NCBI RefSeq assembly: GCF_009901525.1 | Contig: NZ_CP019288.1 | Span: 4,059,501-4,123,500 of the forward strand | Direction: 5' to 3' | Source of the DNA: Kordia antarctica | GTDB lineage: Bacteria > Bacteroidota > Bacteroidia > Flavobacteriales > Flavobacteriaceae | Length of the DNA stretch: 64,000 nt | In this document: piece after piece, positions 27,598-37,230 of the stretch | Numbering within the stretch: position 1 is the first letter of the stretch | How the letters are laid out: every line of letters begins with the position of its first letter | Made by a program: the position numbers and the translations under genes | Notes under the pieces: generated by a model | The model's database searches: none | Told to the model about the DNA's origin: nothing | The model's input: the letters and a program-made list of their open reading frames with translations, nothing else

Positions 27598-27632
27598 CAA
27601 ATAAACAAATAAACAAATAAACAAATCAACAA
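27598..27632. repeat. 8-bp tandem repeat
   Basis: Four near-perfect units of AAATAAAC run into the 3' end of the methyltransferase gene at 27626. The tract probably varies in copy number by slippage. Confidence 0.55.
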
Positions 27633-28411
27633 CCCAGCTCAAGTTCAATCAAAAAATGATCTGCGTATTTTGCTAATGCAGAAGCTGTTAAAATGGAATC
27701 TAATCCTTTGAAAATGTTTAACATCGGAAATTTAGCTACAAATGACTGTTCTAAGTACGATGGCGGAATTGTGACACCAATCGGTTTTATCTTTTTTGTT
27801 GTGTAAAATTTGTTCGCTATGGCGGAAATATCTTGTGGGTTGTAATACCAAGTTTCTACGCCAACGCCATCAACATTGGCAACAACGCTTTTTGTGGTGT
27901 TTCTGCGATTTGCTTTCGTTTTGTCTCCTTTTAAGGTAAAATAGAAACGTTCCCAAAGGCAATTTTTAGGCATTAAAACCAAGACTAATTTTCCGTTTGG
28001 AAGTAGTAAATCGCTTGTTTTTTTTATGAAATCGTGTAGCTGTTCGTGCGATAAACAATTAATTCCACCAAAATCAGAGAAAATTAAATCGAATTTTTTG
28101 TCAAAAGTGTTCTCTGTAATTGTATTGATATCTTGAACTTTAAATTCTAAGTTTTTTGGATGATTTTTTGCTTTCGCGATTGCAATCATTCCTTCTGAAA
28201 TATCTGTTGCAATTACATCATGATTCATCGCTGCAAACGAAATTGCATCTGCGCCAGTTCCACAATTTAATTCTAAAATGGATAGTTTTTTCTCTTGTGA
28301 AATGATTGGATTTATATACTTAAATACCAACTTTCGTTGCGCTTTTCCAATGTTTGAATACGTGAAAATATCATCATATAATGGCGCGGCTACATCAAAA
28401 TCGCTATGCAT
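27626..28411 (-). CDS. Class I SAM-dependent methyltransferase
   Basis: 261 residues. Motif I is ILELNCGTGADAISFA (about 45-60), the ribose-binding acid is in VIATDISEGM, and a FSDFGGINCLSH segment stands at motif IV. An Asn replaces the usual Gly in ELGCGTG. It overlaps the upstream radical SAM gene by 8 bp. The protein is not a close copy of the methyltransferase at 25284, although both follow a B12-type radical SAM gene. Confidence 0.85.
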   Translation of the reverse strand: MHSDFDVAAPLYDDIFTYSNIGKAQRKLVFKYINPIISQEKKLSILELNCGTGADAISFAAMNHDVIATDISEGMIAIAKAKNHPKNLEFKVQDINTITENTFDKKFDLIFSDFGGINCLSHEQLHDFIKKTSDLLLPNGKLVLVLMPKNCLWERFYFTLKGDKTKANRRNTTKSVVANVDGVGVETWYYNPQDISAIANKFYTTKKIKPIGVTIPPSYLEQSFVAKFPMLNIFKGLDSILTASALAKYADHFLIELELGC

Positions 28412-29867
28412 TGGTAGGTTTCATGTTTTTAAGTTGAATTTTATCTAAAAATGCTGATGGAACATAATATCCAAAAAGCAACATTGATCGTACTTGTGTT
28501 TTTGTAACTGAAAATGGATTTTTGAAGAATTTCTTAAAGTTTTCTATCGCTTGACTTTTACGATATTCTTTATGAACATATCGTTGCAATTTTCTATAAA
28601 ACTCCGTACTGAATGTTCCGTTAAACATCATTGCTAAATCGTCAGAATCTGTCCAATTGGCTTTTAGTTGTAAATCGTCTTTTACTTTGTCGTAAAATTT
28701 AGTTCCTGGAAGCGGATACGAAACCGAAATTCCAATATTATCAGGAACCAATTCTTTTATCATATCAATTGTCTTCTGAATATCTTCTTTGGTTTCTTCC
28801 AAATATCCAAATTGAATGAAGAATGCCACACGCACATTTTTTGCTTTCAACAAACGTGTCGCTTCATAAATTTGCTCCACTTTGGTTTCTTTGTCCATTG
28901 CGTCCAAAATAGCTTGCGAACCACTTTCTGCACCAACCCAAACTTCTTCCAAACCACTTTCTGCCAACGCATCAATGGTATCTTCTTTCAATAATAAATC
29001 AACACGACTTTGTATGTAATACGAAATAGAAAGTTGTGCTTTTTTAAGTTCAATATTAAAATTTTGAACCCAATTCGGCTTTAAACCAAAAATATCATCA
29101 CACATCCAAAAACGGTTTACACCGTAGGTTTCACTCAAATATTTTATATGTTTTGTGATATATTCGGGAGAATGTGAGTTATACCGATTTCCATAAATTG
29201 GTTTTGCACACCAATTACATTTAAACGGACAACCACGTGTTGTTGCCATATTTAGCGTGAATTCATTTCCGCCGTTTTCCCAAATCTTTCGGTAGGATTC
29301 TACATCAATTAAATCCCAAGCTGGCATTGGTAATTCGTCCAAATCGCGCAAAACTGCATGTTTCGGATTCTTTATAATTTCTCCGTTTTTCTCGAAAACG
29401 AGTCCTTTTATGGAATCTGTATTTTCATTGTTTGATAATGCATCAACCAATTCCTTTAACGAAATTTCGCCTTCTCCTTGAATGACAAAATCTGCGCCAG
29501 CTTCTAAATATTTTTCATAATGATCTGTAGAATCTGAACTACAAACAATGATGTTACAATTGAGTTTTTTAGCAATTTTAATCATTTCAAAAGCGGCTTC
29601 ACGCATTGTGGTTAAGCACATTTTTGTCAAATAATTAAAGCCATCATCATACAAAACAAATGTTTTCGGTGTGTGTTTTTCTAAGTATGGTTGAATCGTT
29701 TTTGGATCGTCTAATAAATTCGCGTCAAACACACCAACTTTATAACCGTTTTCACGCAAATACGAAGCTGCATACAAAGTTCCCAATGGCGGATATGGTG
29801 TTTGATTTTTCCATTGTTTGGAATCAAACTTATAATAATACGAATGTGAAAAAACAACATCAAGCAT
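28404..29867 (-). CDS. B12-binding-type radical SAM protein (4 of 4)
   Basis: 487 residues. The N-terminal domain shows TPYPPLGTLYAASYLREN (23-40) and FVIQGEGEISL; the cluster motif is GCPFKCNWC (Cys213, Cys217, Cys220), followed by WMCDDIFG and GAESGSQAIL. The barrel sequence is close in pattern to that of the copy at 26027. It overlaps the methyltransferase gene by 8 bp downstream and the nucleotidyltransferase gene by 8 bp upstream, so all three are one tightly packed transcript. Confidence 0.88.
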   Translation of the reverse strand: MLDVVFSHSYYYKFDSKQWKNQTPYPPLGTLYAASYLRENGYKVGVFDANLLDDPKTIQPYLEKHTPKTFVLYDDGFNYLTKMCLTTMREAAFEMIKIAKKLNCNIIVCSSDSTDHYEKYLEAGADFVIQGEGEISLKELVDALSNNENTDSIKGLVFEKNGEIIKNPKHAVLRDLDELPMPAWDLIDVESYRKIWENGGNEFTLNMATTRGCPFKCNWCAKPIYGNRYNSHSPEYITKHIKYLSETYGVNRFWMCDDIFGLKPNWVQNFNIELKKAQLSISYYIQSRVDLLLKEDTIDALAESGLEEVWVGAESGSQAILDAMDKETKVEQIYEATRLLKAKNVRVAFFIQFGYLEETKEDIQKTIDMIKELVPDNIGISVSYPLPGTKFYDKVKDDLQLKANWTDSDDLAMMFNGTFSTEFYRKLQRYVHKEYRKSQAIENFKKFFKNPFSVTKTQVRSMLLFGYYVPSAFLDKIQLKNMKPTNA

Positions 29868-30765
29868 GTTTTTCGGGATATTTCAAATTATATTGTTTGA
29901 TAACTTCATTGTAACGTTCTTCAAGACGCGTCGTTACTTTATTTTGATAATTTTGTGGATGATGTTTAGAAACATGTCTCGTAGATTTCATAGCAATATC
30001 AAAATCTTCTTTTTCCAAATGTTTGAACTTCTTAATCCACTTTTTTAGTGTTATTTTTTGTAAAAACTTGTCTAATTTCAATCCTAAAGAACCATTGAAA
30101 ATTTTTTGAATCAACTTAGATAAAGCACTTTTTTCCGTATCTCGTATTGTACTTGTCTTTGTAGTTGGTTTATTAGGAAAATAAGGTAATGCCCAAGTAT
30201 TTTCTTTTAAGAAAGCTTCAAAAGTAGCTGTGCCATATAGCGGAATTAGTGTTGCAATTTCGGTTGCTGTAAATAAATTTTGTTCAGCAATTTCTAACTT
30301 ATCAGTACTAATAAAATAATTTACGCAAAAATACTTCTTTGAGTTTAATAAGAATACTTTTTTGTAGAGTACTAATAATGTTCTGGCAATCCACAAACGA
30401 TTTGGTTTTGTGATAATAAAAAAGTCAAAATCACCATCGTCATCATAAAAACCTTTTGATAATGCGCCAGATAAACACACACCTTTTACATACGGAAATT
30501 TCGCTATTCTTTTGGAAACTTTTATCGCTTTTGGCATAATGTTTCGCGCCATTTCATTTCCTTTCAATCTACGTTCTATACGATCAGAATCGTTTACATC
30601 AATATAAAAACCATCAAAATTAAAAATCACACCTTTGTCCAATAGTAAATCAATTTCACTATCAATTTCTTTTTGATTCGTATTGTTAGAGAATTGAAAA
30701 ATCTCAGTTCTCGTTAACGGATACTTGAAAAGGGAAAAATATAATATGGTTTTTAGGGCACTCAC
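29860..30765 (-). CDS. Nucleotidyltransferase-domain protein
   Basis: 301 residues. After an N-terminal helical part that resembles a winged helix (LFKYPLTRTEIFQFSNN), the nucleotidyltransferase signature stands at 99-115: SGALSKGFYDDDGDFDFFI, with the GS-type glycine pair and Asp112/Asp114 as metal ligands. The rest is helical and basic. Proteins with this arrangement occur next to radical SAM genes in Bacteroidota glycan loci; the transferred nucleotide and target are unknown. First gene of a three-gene unit. Confidence 0.8.
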   Translation of the reverse strand: MSALKTILYFSLFKYPLTRTEIFQFSNNTNQKEIDSEIDLLLDKGVIFNFDGFYIDVNDSDRIERRLKGNEMARNIMPKAIKVSKRIAKFPYVKGVCLSGALSKGFYDDDGDFDFFIITKPNRLWIARTLLVLYKKVFLLNSKKYFCVNYFISTDKLEIAEQNLFTATEIATLIPLYGTATFEAFLKENTWALPYFPNKPTTKTSTIRDTEKSALSKLIQKIFNGSLGLKLDKFLQKITLKKWIKKFKHLEKEDFDIAMKSTRHVSKHHPQNYQNKVTTRLEERYNEVIKQYNLKYPEKHA

Positions 30766-30946
30766 GTAGTATAGGTTTTGCTACCAAAAGTACTTAAAAT
30801 TCTAGTTTTTTGAAGTGCTATTTCTAATTAAAAACGACTGAAACCACAATTAATTCTACAAATAAGTGTTAATGTTTACGTAAAAGTAAATTAGATTTTG
30901 TCAACTTTCTTACATTTATAACAATCAATCAACCAAAAAACGACTC

Positions 30947-33574
30947 ATGAAACCTTTCCTGTTTTTATGTATAGGATTTTTGTGTTTTCCCCTTTCGGGA
31001 ATTTCGCAAGAAGCAACCAACACCATTCCCAAAAGAATTTACACCACAAATACCGTTAAAGGCGAATCGCCAAAAATTGATGGAATCCTAGATGATACTA
31101 GTTGGAATTCTGTTGAATGGGCAACCGATTTTATAGAAAATAGACCTGACGAAAATACGCCGCCAACTGAGCAGACAAAGTTTAAAATTATGTACGACGC
31201 AAAGTTTCTATATGTTGCGATTCGTGCTATTGATTCAAATCCTGATAAGATTGTAAAACGCTTGTCGCGTCGTGATGGTTTTGATGGCGATTGGGTCGAA
31301 ATTAATATAGATAGTTACCACGATTTACGTACAGGTTTTTCGTTTACCGTAACTGCGGCTGGCGTAAAAGGAGACGAATTTATTTCGAATAACGGTAATA
31401 ATTGGGACGGAAGTTGGAACCCGATTTGGTATACAAAAACTAATGTTGATAGCGAAGGTTGGACAGCCGAAATGAAGATTCCGTTGAGTCAATTGCGTTT
31501 TGGAAAAAGTGCAGCACAAGTTTGGGGATTGCAAGTGCAACGCCGATTTTTTAGAAAAGAAGAACGTTCTACATGGCAACGAATTCCGCTTGATGCGCCA
31601 GGTTGGGTAAGCGAATTTGGAGAATTGCACGGTTTAAAAAATATAAAGCCACAGAAACAAGTAGAAATTCAACCGTATATAGTGACAAAATATGATACAT
31701 ATCCTGAAGAAGCTGGAAATCCGTTTCGTGATGGAAATGATTTTAAATTAAATGGCGGAATAGATGGAAAAATTGGAGTAACGAATGATTTGACATTAGA
31801 TTTTACCATAAATCCAGATTTTGGACAAGTAGAAGCCGATCCGGCAGCAATTGCGTTGGATGGTTTTCAGATTTTCTTTCAAGAACAACGACCGTTTTTT
31901 GTGGAGAATAAAAACATCTTCGATTACCAATTTGCTAACGGACAAGATAATGTGTTTTATTCCAGACGAATTGGACGAAGTCCGCAAGGTTTTCCAAATA
32001 CAACAAGCGGCGAATTTGTAGATCAACCAAAAAATTCAACCATTTTAGGCGCAGCAAAATTTAGCGGGAAAACTAAAAATGGTTGGTCTATTGGAGTTTT
32101 GGAAAGTGTGACAGGAAAAGAATTTGCCGAAATTGATAACAACGGAACCCGAAGAGAAGAATTGGTTGAACCATTTACAAATTACTTTGTCGGGCGTTTG
32201 CAAAAAGATTTTAATGAGCGAAATACATATGTTGGTGGAATTTTTACCGCGACAAATAGACGTTTGGAAGACAATCTTAATTTTCTCCACAAATCTGCAT
32301 ATACAGGCGGATTAGATTTTAAACATAATTGGAAAGATAGAACGTTTTACGCAGAAGGAAACCTCGTTTTAAGTCATGTGCAAGGAAGTAAAGAAGCGAT
32401 TGCAGGCACGCAACAATCATTGACACATTTGTTTCAACGTATTGATGCTGGACATGTTGATGTTGATTTGAATAGAACTTCGCTGACAGGAACTGGCGGA
32501 AAGTTTGAAGCCGGAAAAGCTGGTGGCGGAAATTGGCGTTATAACGCAGGAATTATTTGGCGTTCGCCAGAATTGGATTTGAATGATGTTGGTTTTCTGC
32601 GGCAAGCAGATGAAATACGTCAATATGCAATTGTTCGGTATCAAACGACAAAATCGGTTGGAAAATTTAGAAGGATTTCTGCAGGGTTTTCACAATTTAC
32701 AACCTATGATTTTGAAGGAAACTACAATAGAATTCAATATGAATTTAGCGGAAATATGCAGTTTCAAAATAATTGGTGGATTGATTTTGGCGGCGCGCAC
32801 AAACCACGAATTTTTATCAATACATTTTTACGCGGCGGTCCACGTTGGCGTTTTTCAGAAGAAAATTTTGGATATTTTGCATTTGGAACCGACGAACGAA
32901 AAAAGTTGCGTACAAGCTGGAACGTTGTGTATTCGCAAGCAAAAGAGAATAATTTTAGCTTTTTTGAAATCGGCGCTGATGTGACATATCAACCAACTGA
33001 TGCAATGCGAATTTCTATCAATCCGTCGTATAATAGAAACCCGAATAAAACACAATATGTAACTCAAGCAGATAGTAACGGAACAACGCGTTATATTTTG
33101 GGGAGTATTGATAATCAGACGTTGAGTGCGTCAATTCGGTTCAATTATACGATCAATCCAAATTTATCAATTCAGTATTACGGACAACCTTTTGTATCTA
33201 TCGGAAGATATAAAGATTTTAAATATGTGACCAATTCGATTGCAGATAATTTGAACGATCGTTTTTATCAATATCAACCGAATGAAATTACGTTTGATGC
33301 AGCTTCAGATTCTTATTTGGTTGATGAAGATACAAACGGAAACGTAAATTATTCTATTGGAAATCCAGATTTTGCTTTTGTGCAATTTCGCTCGAATTTA
33401 GTGTTGCGTTGGGAATATATTCCCGGTTCCGAATTATTCTTAGTTTGGTCGCAAGGAACCACGGGTTTTGGAAATGTGAAAGATCATTTGCTGCGAAGTT
33501 TGGATACTCAAATTTTAGGACAACAGCCTGAGAATATCTTTTTGATGAAGTTTACGTATCGATTTGTGTTGTAG
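30947..33574 (+). CDS. DUF5916 outer-membrane protein with CBM9-like domain
   Basis: 875 residues. A signal peptide (1-20, cleavage after GISQ) precedes a CBM9/DOMON-like carbohydrate-binding domain (about 40-225) with the phrases PKIDGILDDTSWNSVEWATDF and EMKIPLSQLRFG. The remainder (about 245-875) is rich in alternating aromatic and polar strands, holds FFVENKNIFDYQF and ends in RFVL, as expected of a beta-barrel inserted by BAM. DUF5916 proteins are widespread in Bacteroidota and linked to glycan or peptide metabolism without a proven activity. It stands alone, convergent by 1 bp with the next gene. Confidence 0.88.
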   Translation: MKPFLFLCIGFLCFPLSGISQEATNTIPKRIYTTNTVKGESPKIDGILDDTSWNSVEWATDFIENRPDENTPPTEQTKFKIMYDAKFLYVAIRAIDSNPDKIVKRLSRRDGFDGDWVEINIDSYHDLRTGFSFTVTAAGVKGDEFISNNGNNWDGSWNPIWYTKTNVDSEGWTAEMKIPLSQLRFGKSAAQVWGLQVQRRFFRKEERSTWQRIPLDAPGWVSEFGELHGLKNIKPQKQVEIQPYIVTKYDTYPEEAGNPFRDGNDFKLNGGIDGKIGVTNDLTLDFTINPDFGQVEADPAAIALDGFQIFFQEQRPFFVENKNIFDYQFANGQDNVFYSRRIGRSPQGFPNTTSGEFVDQPKNSTILGAAKFSGKTKNGWSIGVLESVTGKEFAEIDNNGTRREELVEPFTNYFVGRLQKDFNERNTYVGGIFTATNRRLEDNLNFLHKSAYTGGLDFKHNWKDRTFYAEGNLVLSHVQGSKEAIAGTQQSLTHLFQRIDAGHVDVDLNRTSLTGTGGKFEAGKAGGGNWRYNAGIIWRSPELDLNDVGFLRQADEIRQYAIVRYQTTKSVGKFRRISAGFSQFTTYDFEGNYNRIQYEFSGNMQFQNNWWIDFGGAHKPRIFINTFLRGGPRWRFSEENFGYFAFGTDERKKLRTSWNVVYSQAKENNFSFFEIGADVTYQPTDAMRISINPSYNRNPNKTQYVTQADSNGTTRYILGSIDNQTLSASIRFNYTINPNLSIQYYGQPFVSIGRYKDFKYVTNSIADNLNDRFYQYQPNEITFDAASDSYLVDEDTNGNVNYSIGNPDFAFVQFRSNLVLRWEYIPGSELFLVWSQGTTGFGNVKDHLLRSLDTQILGQQPENIFLMKFTYRFVL

Positions 33575-33575
33575 T

Positions 33576-34268
33576 TTATTTTAATCGTGCCTGCAACTCA
33601 GGAATAATGTTTGTGTATGAACGCAACACACGATCCCATTCTTTAAATAATTCATCGCGTTTTACGCTAGTAATTGGCATTCTAGATTGCTCACTAACTA
33701 GCTTGACTTTAAAAACTAATGGATCGTCAGAAGATTGTTTTATAATAATTCGAGTTCTAACAGTATTTTGCTTAAATGTTTTAGCCGACCAAGCTGTTCG
33801 TAAATAACCAGTTTCTTTATCGGTCATTTCAATAACATCTATATAAGAGAGTACAATTTGGTTGATGAGACGCCAAGCTTTGGTTTTAGTTATTTTTTCG
33901 CATTTGAGTTCAATGTCTAAGTTTGCAATATCTGTTTGTTCTGAAGCATCGAAAGAATCATCTCTTTTAAGTTCTAAATAGTATGATTTAGGCGGTTTAG
34001 GGAAATTTCTTTTATTACAAAACTCGATTTTCTCTGTTAAGAAACCAATTTTTTTTACAATTACCACAATACAGTCTTTTCTTGGAATTACTAGTTCCAT
34101 ATTGCCTTTTCCTAATAATTTTCCATTGACAAAAATTTCCGCATCATTTTCAGAACAACCAAACTCGATTTTTCGTTTCCCTAAAGTTTCTGCATATTGT
34201 TCAGTTGCATATTGCGGAAGCGTAAATAATATTAAAAAGAAACTCAGTACTAGACTTTTTTTTGACAT
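33576..34268 (-). CDS. Secreted protein with PEGA-like N-terminal domain
   Basis: About 230 residues when started at the ATG at 34266-34268, which gives a clean signal peptide (MSKKSLVLSFFLILFTLPQYA); a longer frame reaches 34307. Residues after the signal contain a PEGA-like repeat (AEIFVNGKLLGKGNMELVIPRKDC), a beta-sandwich found in surface proteins. The C-terminal 130 residues have an alpha/beta pattern I do not recognise. It follows a TACCTA-N4-TAGGTA palindrome that lies about 220 bp upstream. Confidence 0.7.
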   Translation of the reverse strand: MSKKSLVLSFFLILFTLPQYATEQYAETLGKRKIEFGCSENDAEIFVNGKLLGKGNMELVIPRKDCIVVIVKKIGFLTEKIEFCNKRNFPKPPKSYYLELKRDDSFDASEQTDIANLDIELKCEKITKTKAWRLINQIVLSYIDVIEMTDKETGYLRTAWSAKTFKQNTVRTRIIIKQSSDDPLVFKVKLVSEQSRMPITSVKRDELFKEWDRVLRSYTNIIPELQARLK

Positions 34269-34484
34269 GACAAGTAGTTTTAGTAGTTTGTACCAAATAA
34301 ACTTCAAAATGACCGACTAAATTCGTTTCTATTTCCTTTATATTTTAATATAAAATAGAACCGTAACTAAGGCTATGCTTACATTTTCTATTTCATCTAA
34401 AAAAAATATAATTCAAATTTTGTATCAATTATTTTAAAATTCAATTGGTATTACTAATGTAGTATCAAATTAAAATAAAAAAAA

Positions 34485-34500
34485 TACCTAGTATTAGGTA
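34485..34500. promoter_or_regulatory. TACCTA-N4-TAGGTA palindrome, copy 1 (possible NarL-type operator)
   Basis: TACCTAGTATTAGGTA, followed directly by two more TATTAGG units (7-bp tandem, 34492-34512). It lies between the response regulator stop and the PEGA-like gene. It matches copy 2 at 37713-37728 in both half-sites, the 4-bp spacer length and the following TAGGT. TAC...GTA palindromes are typical binding sites of NarL/LuxR-type regulators. Confidence 0.5.
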
Positions 34501-34535
34501 TTAGGTATTAGGTGTTCGCCGGAAAAATGTTGGTT

Positions 34536-35165
34536 TTAAGATAATTTTTTCAACGCATAGTTTACCAAACCTGTATTGCTTTTGATTCCGAGTTTTTTGT
34601 GAATATTTTTTCGATGTGTATCAATCGTGAATTTGCTAATTTTGAGTTGTTGCGCCATTTCTATGGTTGTGCGTCCTTTGGCGAGCAATCTTAGAATTTC
34701 TTTTTCTCTTCTAGTAAGCGTTCCTTCAATAGTGACGCTCTTTTTTTTGAACCAATGTTGAATTTCTTTGGGAAGATTTTCACTGATATAATATTCACCT
34801 TTTGTTACGGTATGAATGGCTTGAATTAGTGTTGCTTTTTCAACATTTTTGGTCACATAACCTTTTGCGCCAGCTTCTAACATTTCAATGACATCAACAC
34901 TTTGATCAAACATACTTAAGGCGAGTACTTTTATTTTCGGAAAGTTTTTGTAGAGCATTTTAGTTACAGAAACGCCATCTAAAATAGGCATTCTGATATC
35001 TGTTAAGACAACATCTGGAATTAATCCATCTTCAATAAGTTTGTATAAAACCAAGCCGTTATTGGCTTCTCCAATGATTGAAATTCCTATTTCGTTGACT
35101 AAAATAGATTTGATTCCGTCGATGAATAATTGATGATCGTCTGCTATAATGATGTTTACGTTCAT
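34536..35165 (-). CDS. NarL/LuxR-type response regulator
   Basis: 209 residues. Receiver domain (1-120) with acidic pocket Asp9-Asp10, phosphoacceptor Asp56 in VVLTDIRMP, and Lys106. LuxR-type helix-turn-helix at about 145-207 (LTRREKEILRLLAKGRTTIEMAQQLKISKFTIDTHRKNIHKKLG). Its ATG overlaps the stop of the histidine kinase gene by 4 bp, so they form a two-component pair. Palindromes at 34485 and 37713 around the locus are candidate targets. Confidence 0.93.
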   Translation of the reverse strand: MNVNIIIADDHQLFIDGIKSILVNEIGISIIGEANNGLVLYKLIEDGLIPDVVLTDIRMPILDGVSVTKMLYKNFPKIKVLALSMFDQSVDVIEMLEAGAKGYVTKNVEKATLIQAIHTVTKGEYYISENLPKEIQHWFKKKSVTIEGTLTRREKEILRLLAKGRTTIEMAQQLKISKFTIDTHRKNIHKKLGIKSNTGLVNYALKKLS

Positions 35166-37084
35166 AGCGGAATGTTTAAAATGATAGTCGTTCCATTTCC
35201 TTCTGATGCATCTATAAATAAGTCTCCTTTTAACTTTTCGATGCGTTTTTCAATATTAATCAACCCAATGCCTGAAACTTTTTTTGTGATGTTGAATCCT
35301 TTTCCATTATCTTCTACAACAATATTTAGCATGTTATTTTCTTCCGAAAACTGTATCGTTGCTTCTGTAGCATTTGCATGTTTTATAATGTTGGTAAGCA
35401 ATTCTTGTATGATTCTAAAAAGTTGTATTTCTAAGGTGTTTTCGAGACGTTTTTTTACATCAATATTAATGACATCAATGTGTAGTTTTTTCGTTTCCGA
35501 GATTTGTTTGGCAATCGCTTTTGTAGATGGAATCAATCCTTTATCTATGCGAGCACCGAAGTTTTTATTTTTAGAAATGTTTCTAATTTCGACATATGTA
35601 GTATCTAAAAGCTTTTTGATTTTATCATAATATGCCGTAAAATCTTCTTTATCATCATAACTTTCCATGTATAGTTTTAACGTCGCGACTTTGCTTCCTA
35701 AATTATCATGCAAATCGGCAGCCATATCCATGCGTTCTTTTTCTTGTGCGTCCAAAATGGCGTCAATTCCTTCTAATTCTTTTGTTTTTAATAATTGATT
35801 GAATTCTTGTTCTTTAATCGTTAAACTTTGTGCTGTGATGATACGTTTCTTCTTTGCATTTTTAAGCAGAATATATATAATAAATAAGGAAATTAGTAGA
35901 ATACCTAAAGCTGCAAAGAGTAGATTTCTATTCTGTTTTCTTTTATGATTTGCCTCTGAATTGTCAGATTGTAATTGAATAATTTCCTTCTCACTTTTCG
36001 CTGTTTCATATTTAGTTTGAATCTCTAGAATTGTCTTTTGATTTTCCACACTCAGCAAACTATCATTCAATATTCTAGCTTTTTCAGAAAAATACAATGC
36101 TTTTTTTGTGTCGTTTAACCCTTCATAAGCACTTTTTAAATACGTATAAACGAGTGTTAATTGTTTTCCTTTTATGACAGGTTTTGCTCGTTCTAAATAG
36201 GAAATCGCTTTTTGGTATTCTTTATTCTTGAGATAAATAAATCCTAGATTACTCTCTGTAATTTCAATTCCTGATTTAAGGTTGAGTTCATTTTTTAATT
36301 GATATGCTTTTTCAAGATATTCCTTAGCTCTTTGCGATTCACTTTCCAGATAAATGTTTCCTAAGTTGTTGTAAATTAATGATAAAGAACGTTTGTCATT
36401 TAAGTTCTTAGCGAGCGTTTCTGCTTTTGTGTAATATCCGATCGCTTTTATAGTATCGCCTTTTTTAAAGTATTGTGTTGCTAAATTTGGGAGTGTAATC
36501 AATTGAAATTGCACAAAATCATTGTCATTGAAAATCTGAAGTGCTTTTTCGCTGTATTCAATGGCTTTGTCATAATTCTCTAATTCTGCAAATGCGCTGG
36601 CAATATTGCTATAACATTTGGCGGCATTTAATTCATCTTTATTTTTCTCAAAAAAAGAAGCACTTTCTGTGAGAATTTTTATAGTTTTCTCATAATTCCC
36701 TTGTCGTAATGAAATCGCACCTAAGCTAATATTGATAATTGCAACACGATTGCTATCGTTCAATTTCGACAATAATCCTTTTGAGTTTTCAAAGTAGATA
36801 GTTGCAGAATCCAAATTTCCTGTAAAAAAATGTAAACGTCCAATTTCGTTATTGGTTTCCGCATGTAATGAATCATTCGTAGAAAAAAGAAATGCTTCAA
36901 AAGCGTATGATTTTGCTTTTGATAAATCGACACGTTCATATAATTTTGCTAATTGAAGCTTTATTTTAGCACTTTCATAACGATCTGTTGCTGCATGTAA
37001 GGATTGTTTTAAGGAATCTATTTTTGGAGTTTGTCCGAGTAGTACGAATGGAAACAGCAATACGAATACAAGCAGACTTCTCAT
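35162..37084 (-). CDS. TPR-containing sensor histidine kinase (HisKA_3)
   Basis: 640 residues. Signal peptide (1-17) and a periplasmic TPR region of about six to eight repeats (30-345), one membrane segment (388-408), a linker coiled coil, then a HisKA_3 dimerization domain with the phosphoacceptor His459 in ADLHDNLGSKVATLK and an HATPase_c domain (about 545-640) with IIQELLTNIIKHA and EDNGKGF. It phosphorylates the partner response regulator encoded downstream. The TPR periplasmic sensor is common in Bacteroidota; the signal is unknown. Confidence 0.93.
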   Translation of the reverse strand: MRSLLVFVLLFPFVLLGQTPKIDSLKQSLHAATDRYESAKIKLQLAKLYERVDLSKAKSYAFEAFLFSTNDSLHAETNNEIGRLHFFTGNLDSATIYFENSKGLLSKLNDSNRVAIINISLGAISLRQGNYEKTIKILTESASFFEKNKDELNAAKCYSNIASAFAELENYDKAIEYSEKALQIFNDNDFVQFQLITLPNLATQYFKKGDTIKAIGYYTKAETLAKNLNDKRSLSLIYNNLGNIYLESESQRAKEYLEKAYQLKNELNLKSGIEITESNLGFIYLKNKEYQKAISYLERAKPVIKGKQLTLVYTYLKSAYEGLNDTKKALYFSEKARILNDSLLSVENQKTILEIQTKYETAKSEKEIIQLQSDNSEANHKRKQNRNLLFAALGILLISLFIIYILLKNAKKKRIITAQSLTIKEQEFNQLLKTKELEGIDAILDAQEKERMDMAADLHDNLGSKVATLKLYMESYDDKEDFTAYYDKIKKLLDTTYVEIRNISKNKNFGARIDKGLIPSTKAIAKQISETKKLHIDVINIDVKKRLENTLEIQLFRIIQELLTNIIKHANATEATIQFSEENNMLNIVVEDNGKGFNITKKVSGIGLINIEKRIEKLKGDLFIDASEGNGTTIILNIPL

Positions 37085-37171
37085 AAAAATGGCGGTTGGT
37101 TACTTCAATATACGGATTGTTTAGAAGTTATTCGGTTGTTTTTCAGTGTGTTTTGCGTTTTGAGAAATATA

Positions 37172-37210
37172 TCTAGCGCAAGCACATAAGAATTTTACGC
37201 TTGCGCTAGA
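37172..37210. terminator. 12-bp perfect hairpin between kinase and secreted protein genes
   Basis: Arms TCTAGCGCAAGC (37172-37183) and GCTTGCGCTAGA (37199-37210) match exactly around 15 nt. It follows the stop of the secreted protein (37231) on the minus strand and precedes the kinase gene. It lacks a strong T-tract, so it could be a terminator, an mRNA stabiliser or an operator. Confidence 0.6.
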
Positions 37211-37230
37211 AGAGATAATTGAGTAATATC

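Noticed and set aside
34485-34512. TATTAGG tandem units considered as a short CRISPR-like or phase-variation tract
   Set aside because: Only three 7-bp units outside any coding sequence; explained better as part of the operator-like palindrome.
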